Positions 23,365 to 32,149 are shown, numbered from the stretch's first letter. The stretch is 47,676 bases of DNA from Pseudomonas sp. ZH-FAD (GCF_002803095.1 NZ_PGLR01000045.1:1-47676), one strand, 5' to 3'. The notes: generated by a model not told the origin, from the letters alone. Made by a program: numbers and translations.

Positions 23365-25956
23365 TCAGGCTGAGCCCTGCTGCAGGTCGAGGATGGCTCG
23401 ACCGTAGACGCCGATCTGTTCGGCCGGCTGCGGGACGCCATACAGGTAGCCCTGGAAGTGGTGACAGCCCAGGCGTAGCAGAGCATCGCGCTGTGCCTGG
23501 CTCTCTACGCCTTCGGCGATGACGCGCAACTCCAGCGCCTGCCCCAGAGCGAGAATGGTCCGCACGATGGCGGTATCGCTGGCATTGTCGAGCAGGTCGC
23601 GAACGAAGCTGCGGTCGATCTTCAACTGGTCGAGTGGCAGGCGTTTCAGGTAGCTGAGCGATGAGTAGCCGGTGCCGAAGTCGTCCAGCGAGAAACGCAC
23701 GCCGCGGGCTCTGAGCTGGCCCATCTTGTTGATCAGCGCTTCGATGTCCTGCACCAGCTGGCTCTCGGTCAGCTCCAGCTCCAGCTTGTGCGGGTTGGCT
23801 CCGGTCTTCTGCAGCGCGCTGAGCACGTCGGTGACGAAGTTCGGATGATGGAATTGGCGGGCGCTGACGTTGATCGCCACGGTCAGCTCGTTGCGCTGCG
23901 GGTCATTGGCCCATGAGGCGAGTTGCTGGCAGGCCGTGTGCAGGATCCAGCGGCCCATGGGCAGGATCAGCCCGGTACTTTCCGCCAGCGGGATGAACTC
24001 GCCAGGCGGCACCAGACCGCGCTGCGGGTGCTGCCAGCGCACCAGCGCCTCGGCGCCGAACAGCTCACCCCGTTCATCCACCTGCGGCTGGTAGTGCAGA
24101 AGCAACTGACCCTCGCTCAGGGCGCGGCGCAGCTCGTGCTCCAATGTGGCGCGGGCGGCCAGCGCCTGCTGCATGCGCGGGTCGAAGAAACACAGGGTAT
24201 TGCGCCCGGCTGCCTTGGCTTCATACATGGCCAAGTCGGCGTGCTTGAGCAGTTCCTCGGGCTTGTCGTGCGGTTGCGAGAACAGCGCTACACCGATGCT
24301 GGCGCTGCCGCTGTGGCTATAGCCGGGCAGCTCGAACGGGGTGGCCAGAGCGCGCAGCAGCTTTTCCGCGACATGCTCGATGGTGGCGATGGCAGCCTGA
24401 GGCTCAGGCTCGAGGTTCTCCAGTATCAATACGAACTCATCGCCGCCGAGGCGCGACAGGCTGTCTTCGAGGCGCACCTGATTGAGCAGGCGCTCGCTGA
24501 CCTGTTGCAGCAGCAGATCGCCCATGTCGTGGCCGAGGGTGTCATTGAGCTGCTTGAAATTGTCCAGATCGATGAACAGCAGCGCGCCCTCACGTCGACT
24601 GCGTGCGCTGCGGGCCAGGGCGAACTGCAGGTGTTCGAGCAGCAGGCGGCGATTGGGCAGACCGGTGAGCGCGTCGTAATAGGCGAGTTGATGGATCTGT
24701 TCGAGGTTCTTCTTGTGCTCGGTGATGTCGGTGGAAATGCCGCACAGGGCGTAGATGCTGCCATCGGCGGCACGCAGCGGCAGCTTCACCGAAAAGTAGG
24801 TGCGCTCGTTACGGCCGTAGCGATCACGGTTGGTTTCCTCGCTCTCGATGCGCTCGCCAGCCAGTACGCGTCGGTCGTTGATGCCCAGTGCTTGTGCCGT
24901 GTCACTGTCGAAGAAGTCGGCATCGCTATGACCGATGACCTGTTCGGCGCTGCGTCCGAACAGCTCGCAAACCCTGCGATTGACGTACTGATAACGCAGT
25001 TGCGGGTCCTTGATGTAGATATGCGCCTCGACGCTGTCGAGGATGGTATTGAGGCGCGCTTCGCTGGTCTTGAGGTGTCGGGTCTTGTCCGCGACCTGGC
25101 GGCGTAACAGCAGGCTGCCGCCAATGGCCAGCGCCAGCAGTGCGGCGAGCAGCGCCAAGCCCCACCAGAACAGGACGGGCACGCTGCGCTGCTGAGGCGC
25201 TCCGCTCCAGCGCTGCAGCACCTGAAAGTAGATAGAGCCAGGCGCTGATTGCCAATTTTGCAGGTGCTGGTCGATGGCACTGAGCAGCTCGCCGTTGGCA
25301 CCCTTGCGCGTGGCGTAGAACAGCTGTGCAGGCTGGAACATGATCGGTGTTGCGCTCAGGCGGTAGTTGGCGGCGTGATAGTCACCGAACAGATGATTGG
25401 CCACTACTGCATCGGCCTGCTCGGCAAGCACCATGGCAAAGCCCTGGCTCAGGTCGCTGAGCGGAATCATCTGTGCCTGCAGGCCAAAGCTGTCGAGCAG
25501 GCTCTGCAGATACTTGAACTGAATCGACCCCTCCAACGCTGCGATACGCAGGCCGCGCAGGTCGAGCACGCTCCGCAGGCGCAGCTCTTCGTGGCTGTAC
25601 AGCTGTGACCAGCTGAATAGCGAAGGCACCTGGTGGAAGTCCATCAGTTGTGCCCGCTCCTCGCTGAAGGCGACGTCTGGCAGCAGATCGATCTCGCCGT
25701 CCTGCAGCAGTTGCAGGCATTGCTGCCAGGCGCAGGGCACTGTCTGCAGCTGCCAGCGTTCCTCATTGGCAATGGCCTGCAGCAGTTCACCGAGAATGCC
25801 CGATGGCTGTGCGTTGGCATCGGCAAAGATCTTTGGCTCGTTGGCGTACACGCCGACCCTGACCATGCGTGCCTCTGCGGCGGTGCTCCAGGCGCAGCCC
25901 AGCAGGCACAGACACAGCAGCAGGTTAACGAGGCGGGGTGAAAAGAGGGGCTTCAT
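23365..25956 (-). CDS. Periplasmic-sensor PAS-GGDEF-EAL cyclic-di-GMP protein
   Basis: An 863-residue inner-membrane signalling protein. It has a signal peptide, a periplasmic solute-binding-type domain (about 30-250: VRVGVYANEPKIFADANAQ, then ILGELLQAIANEE) and a transmembrane helix at about 260-285. In the cytoplasm follow a PAS domain (about 295-410), a GGDEF domain with intact RLGGDEF near residue 502 and an inhibitory-site RxxD (RLED) five residues before it, and an EAL domain (about 590-840) with GAEALVRWQHP, NVSARQF, DDFGTGYSSL and EGVE. Both activities may be retained. The sensor type suggests an amino-acid or polyamine-like ligand, unknown. The start MKPLF was chosen over one six codons earlier because it places the signal peptide correctly. 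Confidence 0.92.
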   Translation of the reverse strand: MKPLFSPRLVNLLLCLCLLGCAWSTAAEARMVRVGVYANEPKIFADANAQPSGILGELLQAIANEERWQLQTVPCAWQQCLQLLQDGEIDLLPDVAFSEERAQLMDFHQVPSLFSWSQLYSHEELRLRSVLDLRGLRIAALEGSIQFKYLQSLLDSFGLQAQMIPLSDLSQGFAMVLAEQADAVVANHLFGDYHAANYRLSATPIMFQPAQLFYATRKGANGELLSAIDQHLQNWQSAPGSIYFQVLQRWSGAPQQRSVPVLFWWGLALLAALLALAIGGSLLLRRQVADKTRHLKTSEARLNTILDSVEAHIYIKDPQLRYQYVNRRVCELFGRSAEQVIGHSDADFFDSDTAQALGINDRRVLAGERIESEETNRDRYGRNERTYFSVKLPLRAADGSIYALCGISTDITEHKKNLEQIHQLAYYDALTGLPNRRLLLEHLQFALARSARSRREGALLFIDLDNFKQLNDTLGHDMGDLLLQQVSERLLNQVRLEDSLSRLGGDEFVLILENLEPEPQAAIATIEHVAEKLLRALATPFELPGYSHSGSASIGVALFSQPHDKPEELLKHADLAMYEAKAAGRNTLCFFDPRMQQALAARATLEHELRRALSEGQLLLHYQPQVDERGELFGAEALVRWQHPQRGLVPPGEFIPLAESTGLILPMGRWILHTACQQLASWANDPQRNELTVAINVSARQFHHPNFVTDVLSALQKTGANPHKLELELTESQLVQDIEALINKMGQLRARGVRFSLDDFGTGYSSLSYLKRLPLDQLKIDRSFVRDLLDNASDTAIVRTILALGQALELRVIAEGVESQAQRDALLRLGCHHFQGYLYGVPQPAEQIGVYGRAILDLQQGSA

Positions 25957-26043
25957 GCGCGGGTCGACTTCCATGGGCAGAGTTCCAGCAGCCTGTTCTG
26001 CAGTATGGCCGCCTATACCGAGTATGCGAGCCCAGTGCGGTGC

Positions 26044-26655
26044 TCAGTCGGCCCAGCCGCGATAGACGTGGGTCATGGGTCTGGGGCCTTTCAGGTAGCC
26101 GGTATCCAGCTGGCGGATATGAAAGCCCCCGGCCTCGATCAGCGCGGGTATGTCGCGATCCAGATGGCAGCCGCCGGCCAGCGGTTTCCACAGCGGCGTC
26201 AGGCGTTTCTGCCAGCGCACCACAGGCAGATCCGGCGCCAGGCCATGTTCGCAGAACAACAGACGACCACCGGCTTTCAGCACCCGGCGCATTTCCCTGA
26301 GTGCGGCCAGCGCATCGGGGATGGTGCACAGGGTGAAGGTGCAGACGATGTCGTCGAAGCTGGCGTCCTCAGCCTGAATCTGCCCCAGCTCCAGGGCGAT
26401 CATTTCCACCGGCACCTGGCAGCGCGCGGCGCGTTCACGGGCCAGGCGCTGCATGTCGGCGGACGGGTCGACGCCAACGATCACCTCGACCCGCTGCGGA
26501 TCGTAGAAGCTCAGGTTGAGGCCACTGCCGATGCCGATCTCCAGTACTCGCCCCCTGGCCAGCGGCACGATCTGTGACCGCGCCTTCATTACCGCGCCCA
26601 TGCCGCAGGCGAAATCGATCAGATACGGCAGCACGTGGCGGTCATAGAGGCTCAT
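26044..26655 (-). CDS. Class I SAM-dependent methyltransferase
   Basis: A 203-residue methyltransferase of the UbiE/type-11 sort. Motif I is VLEIGIGSGLNLSFYD near residue 37, motif II VEVIVGVDPSADM, and the post-motif segment FDDIVCTFTLCTIPDALAALREMRRVLKAGGRLLFCEHG (in two pieces) is classic. The substrate is unknown; similar proteins have been linked to phospholipid or small-molecule methylation. Its ATG follows the stop of the upstream gene by three bases, so it is cotranscribed with the small unknown gene and the NAD(P)-binding protein. Confidence 0.9.
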   Translation of the reverse strand: MSLYDRHVLPYLIDFACGMGAVMKARSQIVPLARGRVLEIGIGSGLNLSFYDPQRVEVIVGVDPSADMQRLARERAARCQVPVEMIALELGQIQAEDASFDDIVCTFTLCTIPDALAALREMRRVLKAGGRLLFCEHGLAPDLPVVRWQKRLTPLWKPLAGGCHLDRDIPALIEAGGFHIRQLDTGYLKGPRPMTHVYRGWAD

Positions 26656-26658
26656 GGT

Positions 26659-27003
26659 TCAGGCTTCGTCTTGCTCGTCGTCGCCGTCATCGTTGTCACC
26701 GCGATAGGCAGCGAAGCACTTGAGGCTGTGGCTGACTTCGCTGCCCTCGATCAGCCAGCTGTCGTCCGCTTCGCTGTAACGCGCGGCCTGCACCGAAGCC
26801 AGGGAAAACTTCCACAGGCGGCGTTCACGGCCGTCTATGCAATGTACTTGCAGCAGGGGTTTGGCGGCGCTGTCGCTGCCAGCCGTGCCGGCGCTGATCT
26901 GCGCCAGCAATTCGGTGTCGAGGTCGAACTGCCAGGCATACAGACCGTCGATCTCGAGCATGTCGGCGTCTTGCAGGGCCTCGATCAGGCTTGTGGGTTT
27001 CAT
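26659..27003 (-). CDS. Small acidic protein of unknown function, DUF5629-like
   Basis: A 114-residue acidic cytosolic protein with a C-terminal D/E tail (DNDDGDDEQDEA). The body, LIEALQDADMLEIDGLYAWQFDL, then LLQVHCIDGRERRLWKFSL, looks like a small beta-rich domain. It resembles short Pseudomonas proteins that I associate with DUF5629, with limited certainty. The start MKPTSL is used because GGATG lies 6 bases upstream; a start nine codons earlier is possible. It sits between the NAD(P)-binding protein and the methyltransferase genes with very short gaps. Confidence 0.7.
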   Translation of the reverse strand: MKPTSLIEALQDADMLEIDGLYAWQFDLDTELLAQISAGTAGSDSAAKPLLQVHCIDGRERRLWKFSLASVQAARYSEADDSWLIEGSEVSHSLKCFAAYRGDNDDGDDEQDEA

Positions 27004-27019
27004 CGTTTCATCCACGGTA

Positions 27020-27661
27020 TCAGCGCCCAAGCCGGCGCAGGTCGGAAGACTCTATCACGCGTACGCCGTCTTCCTCTTCCAGGGCCAGGCGCCACAGGGC
27101 ACGGGCCAGGGCGCAGGCGTCGATGCCGCGATACTTGCCCGGTAGCCAGCGCAGCAACGGGGCTGCGAGGCGCTCGCCGAGACGAAATTCGTGCCGCGCG
27201 CCGAGCAGCAGCGACGGGCGAGCGATGGTCAGTTGCGGCCAGTCCATGGCCTTCAGCGCCTCTTCGGTCTCGCCTTTGACGCGGTTGTAGAACACCTTTG
27301 ATCCGGGGTTGGCACCGAGGGCGCTGATCACCACCAGATGCCGTGCGCCCAGCTCGCGAGCGCGCCGAGCGAAGGCCAGTACCAGGTCATGATCGACGGC
27401 ACGGAAGGCTTCCTGCGAGCCGGCCTGCTTGATGGTGCTGCCCAGGCAGCAGAAAGCGGTATCGACCTGGCCGGACAGCTGCGGCAGCAGCGCTTGCAGG
27501 TCGCCCACCGGGTTTTCCAGGTGCGGGTGCGCGGCCAGTGGGCGGCGCGTAGGCGCCAGCACGCGGGCGACCGTCGGCTCGCTGAGCAGGCGGTCGAGCA
27601 GGTGTTCACCGGTGAGTCCGGTGGCGCCGGCGATAAGGATGTGCTGCGGGGTCAGGTACAT
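27020..27661 (-). CDS. NAD(P)-binding epimerase-like oxidoreductase
   Basis: A 213-residue atypical short-chain dehydrogenase with a Rossmann nucleotide site ILIAGATGLTGEHLLDRLL at the N-terminus. Further marks are TAFCCLGSTIKQAGSQEAF and the active-site-like VVISALGANPGSKVFYNRVKGETEEAL, which holds Ser, Tyr and Lys in SDR spacing. It resembles the HTATIP2/oxidoreductase family found in Pseudomonas near stress or envelope genes. The substrate is unknown. ATG lies 30 bases past the MORN lipoprotein gene and 16 bases before the next, so it is part of a four-gene run. Confidence 0.88.
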   Translation of the reverse strand: MYLTPQHILIAGATGLTGEHLLDRLLSEPTVARVLAPTRRPLAAHPHLENPVGDLQALLPQLSGQVDTAFCCLGSTIKQAGSQEAFRAVDHDLVLAFARRARELGARHLVVISALGANPGSKVFYNRVKGETEEALKAMDWPQLTIARPSLLLGARHEFRLGERLAAPLLRWLPGKYRGIDACALARALWRLALEEEDGVRVIESSDLRRLGR

Positions 27662-27691
27662 GCGGTTGTCTCTTGTCCGTTACAGTTCAGC

Positions 27692-29416
27692 TTAGTCCTT
27701 TGCCGGACCACTGGCCACGGCACTGAGCGCACGCTCGGCCTGGCTCTGGCGCAGGTTGCGCCAGTGCTGGAGTACGCCGCGTGGCGCCCAGATCTGCGGT
27801 TCGGAAGGTTCGAAGCCGTCGCTCTGCTCACGCTCGGCGACGCGTTCCTTGGCCAGCTCGAAGGCCCGCTCGAGGTTGTCGGTTTCGCCCAGCGCCTCGG
27901 CGAACAGGGCGCGGCCGAAGTAGGTGAAGTCGTTCTCTTCACTGCAGCCGAAGGACACCCGGTCGGCACGTGCGGCGGTCATCACCAGGGTCTTTTCGTC
28001 TTTCAGCGGCGGGATGAAACCGCCGGAATAGCAGGCGGAGATCACCACCACCTTGTTGCGCTGCTTGAGTGGAGCGAGCAGGGCAGCCAGCTCGCTGGCG
28101 GGCAGGTCGGCCAGTTGCAGGCGCGGCTGGTCGAGATTGAGCTCGTGACGGCGCGAGCCGTGGCTGGTCAGATAGATGAAGATCAGGTCTTCTTCGCCAC
28201 TGCGTGCGGCCAGCGCCTGCACCACGCGGGTGAGATTCTCGCGGGTGGCCAGTGGGCGGTCGGCGAGATGGTCGCGGTGGTTGATCAGGCTGATGCTGCC
28301 ATAGGCGCCAAAGCGCTCGCGCATCAGCCGGCTGACGTAGTCGGCTTCGCGCATGAATACGCTTTGCTTGCCGTCGCCGGCCAGGGTCAGCGCATACAGC
28401 TCGCGCGCCGGTGTCGAGGCTGGAATCGCGGCGATGGCTTCATCGAGCAGATGCCCTTGTTGCAGCAGGCCCAGCTCGAGGCTATCGGGCAGCACCTGGC
28501 CCTGATCGTCACGTACCAGGCGGCCGCGTTGCCAGGTGCCGGACTGGCGACTGCCATCGGCCAAGGTCAGGGTGCCTGTACCGCTGTACTCGCCAGCCGA
28601 GAAGCGGCCCCGGTAGGCGCTGCCATCGCTCAGCGTGAGCAGGCCTTCACCTTCATACTGCCAGTCGGCGAACTCGCCGAGGTAGCGGGTGCCTGCGCCG
28701 TCGGTATATTCACCGGGGCCCTGCATCACGCCCTCGATGAACTCCCCGGCCCAGGTTTCGCCGCTGGCGCTCTGGTAGCGGCCCTTGCCGTGGAATTCGT
28801 CATTCTGGAAGCCGCCGCTGTAGTTGTCGCCATCGGCATTCTGATAACTGCCCTGGCCGCTGAGCAGCCCTTGGGCGAACACGCCGCTGTACTGGTTGCC
28901 GTAGGCGTCGCTGCGCACGCCCTGGCCCTCTGGCTGACCGTTGACGAACTGGCCCTGGAAGCTGCTGCCGTCGGCCATCTCCAGTTTGCCCAGGCCATGG
29001 AAGCGGTCGTTGAGAAATTCACCCTGGTAGCGCTGGCCGCCCTGTTCCAGCAGGCCGACGCCGCTGAAGCGATTGCGTTCGAAACCGCCCTGGTAGCGGC
29101 TGCCATCGCTGTAGGTCAGGGTGCCCTGGCCATGGAACATGCCTTCGTGGAACTCGCCCAGATAGTGTTCACCACCCGGGCCTTGCCATTCACCGCTGCC
29201 TTCGAGCATGCCGTCCTTGAACTGGCCGACGAACCAGCTGCCGTTGCGGTAGTCCAGGCGTCCCGGCCCTTGCAACAGACCGTCGACTATCTCGCCGCGA
29301 TACTGGCCACCATCCGGCAGGGTGGCATTGGCCGGCAGCAGCGGGCGTGCTTCGTCGCAACCGGCGAGCAGCAGAGACAGGCAAAGAGGCAGCAAGCGCA
29401 GGGCAAGGGGATTCAT
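27692..29416 (-). CDS. Lipoprotein with MORN repeats and C13 (legumain-like) peptidase domain
   Basis: A 574-residue lipoprotein. The signal ends LSLLLAGC, so it is membrane-anchored outside the cytoplasm. About eleven MORN-type repeats of 23 residues (pattern G-x-x-Y-x-G-x-F ... G-x-G) cover residues 35-300, for example GEHYLGEFHEGMFHGQG. The C-terminal third is a caspase/legumain-fold peptidase: catalytic His419 in YLTSHGSRRHEL and Cys462 in VVISACYSGGFIPPL, both intact. MORN arrays bind lipids or proteins; the peptidase target is unknown. The start (MNPLALRLL) is the one giving a proper lipoprotein signal. It leads the minus-strand run to the methyltransferase. Confidence 0.9.
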   Translation of the reverse strand: MNPLALRLLPLCLSLLLAGCDEARPLLPANATLPDGGQYRGEIVDGLLQGPGRLDYRNGSWFVGQFKDGMLEGSGEWQGPGGEHYLGEFHEGMFHGQGTLTYSDGSRYQGGFERNRFSGVGLLEQGGQRYQGEFLNDRFHGLGKLEMADGSSFQGQFVNGQPEGQGVRSDAYGNQYSGVFAQGLLSGQGSYQNADGDNYSGGFQNDEFHGKGRYQSASGETWAGEFIEGVMQGPGEYTDGAGTRYLGEFADWQYEGEGLLTLSDGSAYRGRFSAGEYSGTGTLTLADGSRQSGTWQRGRLVRDDQGQVLPDSLELGLLQQGHLLDEAIAAIPASTPARELYALTLAGDGKQSVFMREADYVSRLMRERFGAYGSISLINHRDHLADRPLATRENLTRVVQALAARSGEEDLIFIYLTSHGSRRHELNLDQPRLQLADLPASELAALLAPLKQRNKVVVISACYSGGFIPPLKDEKTLVMTAARADRVSFGCSEENDFTYFGRALFAEALGETDNLERAFELAKERVAEREQSDGFEPSEPQIWAPRGVLQHWRNLRQSQAERALSAVASGPAKD

Positions 29417-29508
29417 GAGGGACGTCCAGGTCGGTGCTTTGTCCGCAGTATGCCGCAAGCCTGGACGCTTGCGTTGCCGAGTCGCACGCTTTGCTGATGT
29501 GAGAACGC

Positions 29509-29540
29509 TCCCGTTCCGGCAGCTGACGCCGGAAGCGGGA
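29509..29540 (-). terminator. Strong hairpin downstream of the MaoC-type gene
   Basis: TCCCGTTCCGGC and GCCGGAAGCGGGA pair with one bulge across a seven-base loop. It lies just beyond the MaoC stop on the minus strand. No long T run follows, so it may terminate weakly or protect the transcript end. Confidence 0.4.
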
Positions 29541-29551
29541 ACAGGCAGGGG

Positions 29552-30007
29552 TCAGACGAAGCAGAGGGTCAAGGGTTCGGCAATATAGGCCGGCTTCTCC
29601 TGGCCTTCGATCTCCAGTACGGCGCGGGCCTTGAGCAGCCACTGGCCGGGGTTCTTCTCGGTAGCGTCGGTCAGCGTCACCACCAGGCGCACCTTGGAGT
29701 CGACCTTGACCGGCTGGATGAAACGCACGCTGTCGAGACCGTAGTTCACCGCCATCTTCAGGCCCTGCGGCATGATCATGATTTTTTCCATCAGCATCGG
29801 CACCAGCGATAACGACAGGAAACCGTGGGCGATGGTGGTGCCGAAAGGCGTCAGCTTGGCTTTTTCCGGGTCGACGTGGATGAACTGGTGGTCGCCGGTG
29901 CACTCGGCGAACTGATTGATGCGCTGCTGGTCGATGGTCAGCCACTCGGACTTGCCGAGTTCCTTGCCAACATAGTCCTTGAGCTCTGCTACGGGTACGA
30001 ACGGCAT
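29552..30007 (-). CDS. MaoC-like dehydratase/enoyl-CoA hydratase
   Basis: A 151-residue hotdog-fold protein of the MaoC/R-specific enoyl-CoA hydratase family, which hydrates trans-2-enoyl thioesters. The catalytic region is FAECTGDHQFIHVDPEKA (the Asp-His pair) followed by FGTTIAHGFLSLSLVPML. Length matches single-domain members. The start has GGAGGAACT directly upstream. It stands alone on the minus strand between the MORN lipoprotein and the CidA/LrgA pair. The physiological acyl substrate is not evident. Confidence 0.92.
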   Translation of the reverse strand: MPFVPVAELKDYVGKELGKSEWLTIDQQRINQFAECTGDHQFIHVDPEKAKLTPFGTTIAHGFLSLSLVPMLMEKIMIMPQGLKMAVNYGLDSVRFIQPVKVDSKVRLVVTLTDATEKNPGQWLLKARAVLEIEGQEKPAYIAEPLTLCFV

Positions 30008-30422
30008 AGTTCCTCCTTGAGGACGCGGGTGTTTTTCTTGTGTGCGTGAACCGTTGCGGCCTAGATCATCACGGGGCCGGCAGCGGGTCAAGCCTGCCTT
30101 GGCGTAATGAATGACGCGGCATAGGCCAGCCTGACGAAGCAATACAGAGGCCAGCGCGCCTATAATGGCCGACATGCCTCAATAGATGCCCGGAATCCCC
30201 TCTGGTAGGCCGCTGAAAAACTACCTGTGTTGTCATTGCTGCGTTAAAACAGGCTCGTGCGCGAGTCCGATCAGAATGCTCATTTACAACTCGTAAACTG
30301 CGCTTCCTCGCCTGTTTTTGCGGGGCCGCCATCGGTGTTGCACTGACTGCCTCGCCTAGTTTTTCAGCGACCTACTCGCGAGCGGAAATACGGCCATCGC
30401 TCGTCTTCTGGAGACCTCAAAC
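30008..30422. other. 415-bp intergenic region carrying a MITE-like repeat
   Basis: Between the divergent MaoC-type and CidA/LrgA-type genes. I find no gene. About 171 bp (30205-30375) are a terminal-inverted-repeat element; the rest should hold two promoters but no clear boxes stand out. Confidence 0.6.
30205..30375. repeat. MITE-like element with 20-bp terminal inverted repeats
   Basis: GTAGGCCGCTGAAAAACTAC at the left matches the complement of CTAGTTTTTCAGCGACCTAC at the right at 18 of 20 bases. It contains no reading frame. Its interior (AAACAGGCT, AATGCTCATTTACA, TCCTCGCCTG) recurs in the element at 43609-43731, so this is a dispersed family. Confidence 0.75.
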
Positions 30423-30782
30423 ATGCTGCTTCGCGGCCTTTCCTGGCTGGTGCTGTGCCAGTTGCTGGGTACCGTTCTCAACGTCCTGCTGTTACCGATG
30501 TTGCCAGGGCCGATCATCGGCATGCTGCTGTTGTTCGTTTTTCTCATGCTGCGCGGCGAGGTGGGCGAGCCGCTGAGCGTTGCGTCCAGCAGCCTGCTCA
30601 AATACCTGCCGCTGATTCTGGTGCCGCCCGCCGTGGGTGTGATGGCCTATGCCAGCGATATCGCCGCGGATTTCTGGGCCGTGGTCGGCGCGCTGGTGCT
30701 GTCGCTGCTGGTATCGCTGGCCTTCGCCGGTTGGCTGATGCAGAAACTGATCGAGCGCCAGCAGCGCCGGGAGGACGTATGA
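30423..30782 (+). CDS. CidA/LrgA-family membrane protein
   Basis: A 119-residue inner-membrane protein with four hydrophobic helices, of the holin-like CidA/LrgA family (LCQLLGTVLNVLLLPMLPGPIIGMLLL and SLLKYLPLILVPPAVGVMAY are typical). Family members modulate murein hydrolase export, programmed lysis or, as proposed more recently, by-product export. Its stop overlaps the LrgB-like start as ATGA, so the pair is translated together. No regulator gene is adjacent. Confidence 0.92.
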   Translation: MLLRGLSWLVLCQLLGTVLNVLLLPMLPGPIIGMLLLFVFLMLRGEVGEPLSVASSSLLKYLPLILVPPAVGVMAYASDIAADFWAVVGALVLSLLVSLAFAGWLMQKLIERQQRREDV

Positions 30783-31495
30783 GTCCCGATTGGCAGGGCG
30801 CCTGGCAGGCGCTGACCCATCACCCGCTGTTCGGCATCGGCATCACCCTGGGCGCCTACCAGCTGGCCATGGCCGCCTATGAGCGTACTCGCTGGGTATT
30901 CCTGCAGCCGGTGCTGGTATCGATGCTCACGGTTATCGGCATCCTGCTGCTATGCGGTCTGAGTTTTGCCGAATACCGGAGCAGCGTCGCGGCGCTGACC
31001 CTGCTGCTCGGCCCGGCCACCGTGGCCCTGGCGGTGCCGCTGTATCTCAACCTGCGGCGGATTCGTCAGCTGTTCTGGCCGATCATTCTGACCTTGCTGG
31101 TTGCCGGCACCTTCGCCACCGTTCTTGGGGCAGGGCTGGCCTGGTTGTTCGGTGCCGAGCGGCTGATGCTGATGAGCATGGCGCCCAAGTCGGTGACTTC
31201 GCCGATCGCCATGCTGGTGGCTGATCAGATCGGCGGTATCGCGGCGCTGGCGGCGGTGTTCGTGATGATCACCGGGGTTATCGGTGCCATCGTCGGGCCG
31301 TCCATTCTGCGTCTGTGCAGGGTTCATCATCCGGCGGCACAGGGCATGGCGCTGGGCATCACCGCGCATGCCGTGGGTACGGCGCGAGCACTGCAGGAGA
31401 GCGATGAGTGCGGTGCCTTCGCGGCATTGGCGATGAGTCTGATGGGGGTGATCACCGCCGTGCTGTTGCCTCTGGCGATTGTCATGCTCCTGTGA
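30779..31495 (+). CDS. LrgB/CidB-family membrane protein
   Basis: A 238-residue polytopic membrane protein, the usual partner of CidA/LrgA. The family segments LLGPATVALAVPLYLN, MAPKSVTSPIAM and GIVGAI-like GVIGAIVGPSILRL, then ALGITAHAVGTARALQE, are well conserved. It starts inside the preceding stop codon region (ATGA). Its role is with LrgA in control of murein hydrolases or small-metabolite efflux. A Lon-N-like gene follows 60 bases later on the same strand. Confidence 0.94.
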   Translation: MSPDWQGAWQALTHHPLFGIGITLGAYQLAMAAYERTRWVFLQPVLVSMLTVIGILLLCGLSFAEYRSSVAALTLLLGPATVALAVPLYLNLRRIRQLFWPIILTLLVAGTFATVLGAGLAWLFGAERLMLMSMAPKSVTSPIAMLVADQIGGIAALAAVFVMITGVIGAIVGPSILRLCRVHHPAAQGMALGITAHAVGTARALQESDECGAFAALAMSLMGVITAVLLPLAIVMLL

Positions 31496-31555
31496 GAGCC
31501 TGCCTGACCATCCCTGATGTTCCGGCAGCCTTGCGTAGATAACAGGCCGTAAACC

Positions 31556-32140
31556 ATGAAGCTACCGCTGTTCCCGCTCAACACCGTACTGTTTCCCGGC
31601 TGCGTGCTCGACCTGCAGATATTCGAGGCGCGCTACCTGGACATGATCAGTCGCTGCATGAAGCAGGGCAGTGGTTTCGGTGTGGTGTGCATCGTCGAGG
31701 GCGCTGAAGTGGGCGAAGCTGCCAGTAGTTTTGCCGCGATTGGCTGCGAGGCCCTGGTGCGCGACTTTCAGCAGCGTACCAACGGCTTGCTGGGTATTCG
31801 CGTCGAAGGTGGGCGGCGTTTTCGTGTCGAGCGCGCCCAGGTTCTGCCTGACAAGCTGACCGTCGCTGAGGTGCAGTGGCTTGAGGAACAGCCAGACAGC
31901 CCACTGCAGGCCGAGCACGCCGATCTGGCCGCCCTGCACGCTGCCCTGGCCGAGCATCCGCTGGTGGCGGGGCTGGCCATGGAAGGTGTGGTCGCCGGTC
32001 AGCAGCAACTGGCCAATCAGCTGGCGTATCTGCTGCCACTGGAGCCTGCGCAGAAACTGCAGCTACTTCAACTCGATGACCCCGCTCTGCGGCTGGAGCA
32101 ACTGCACGTCATGCTGGAAATGCTCCAGGGCGATGTCTGA
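31556..32140 (+). CDS. Lon N-terminal (substrate-binding) domain protein
   Basis: A 194-residue stand-alone copy of the Lon substrate-binding domain (LPLFPLNTVLFPGCVLDLQIFEARYLDMI at the N-terminus in family form, then GVVCIVEG, and GLLGIRVEGGRRFRV). It has no ATPase or protease domain, so it is not Lon. Such small proteins may bind unfolded substrates or act as adaptors; unproven. It is convergent with the DedA-PAP2 gene, ten bases away. Confidence 0.92.
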   Translation: MKLPLFPLNTVLFPGCVLDLQIFEARYLDMISRCMKQGSGFGVVCIVEGAEVGEAASSFAAIGCEALVRDFQQRTNGLLGIRVEGGRRFRVERAQVLPDKLTVAEVQWLEEQPDSPLQAEHADLAALHAALAEHPLVAGLAMEGVVAGQQQLANQLAYLLPLEPAQKLQLLQLDDPALRLEQLHVMLEMLQGDV

Positions 32141-32149
32141 GGCGGTGTG

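Noticed and set aside
27338..29497. A 719-codon plus-strand frame opposite the MORN lipoprotein
   Set aside because: Shadow of a repetitive GC-rich gene; the apparent alanine/valine periodicity mirrors the MORN repeats on the other strand.
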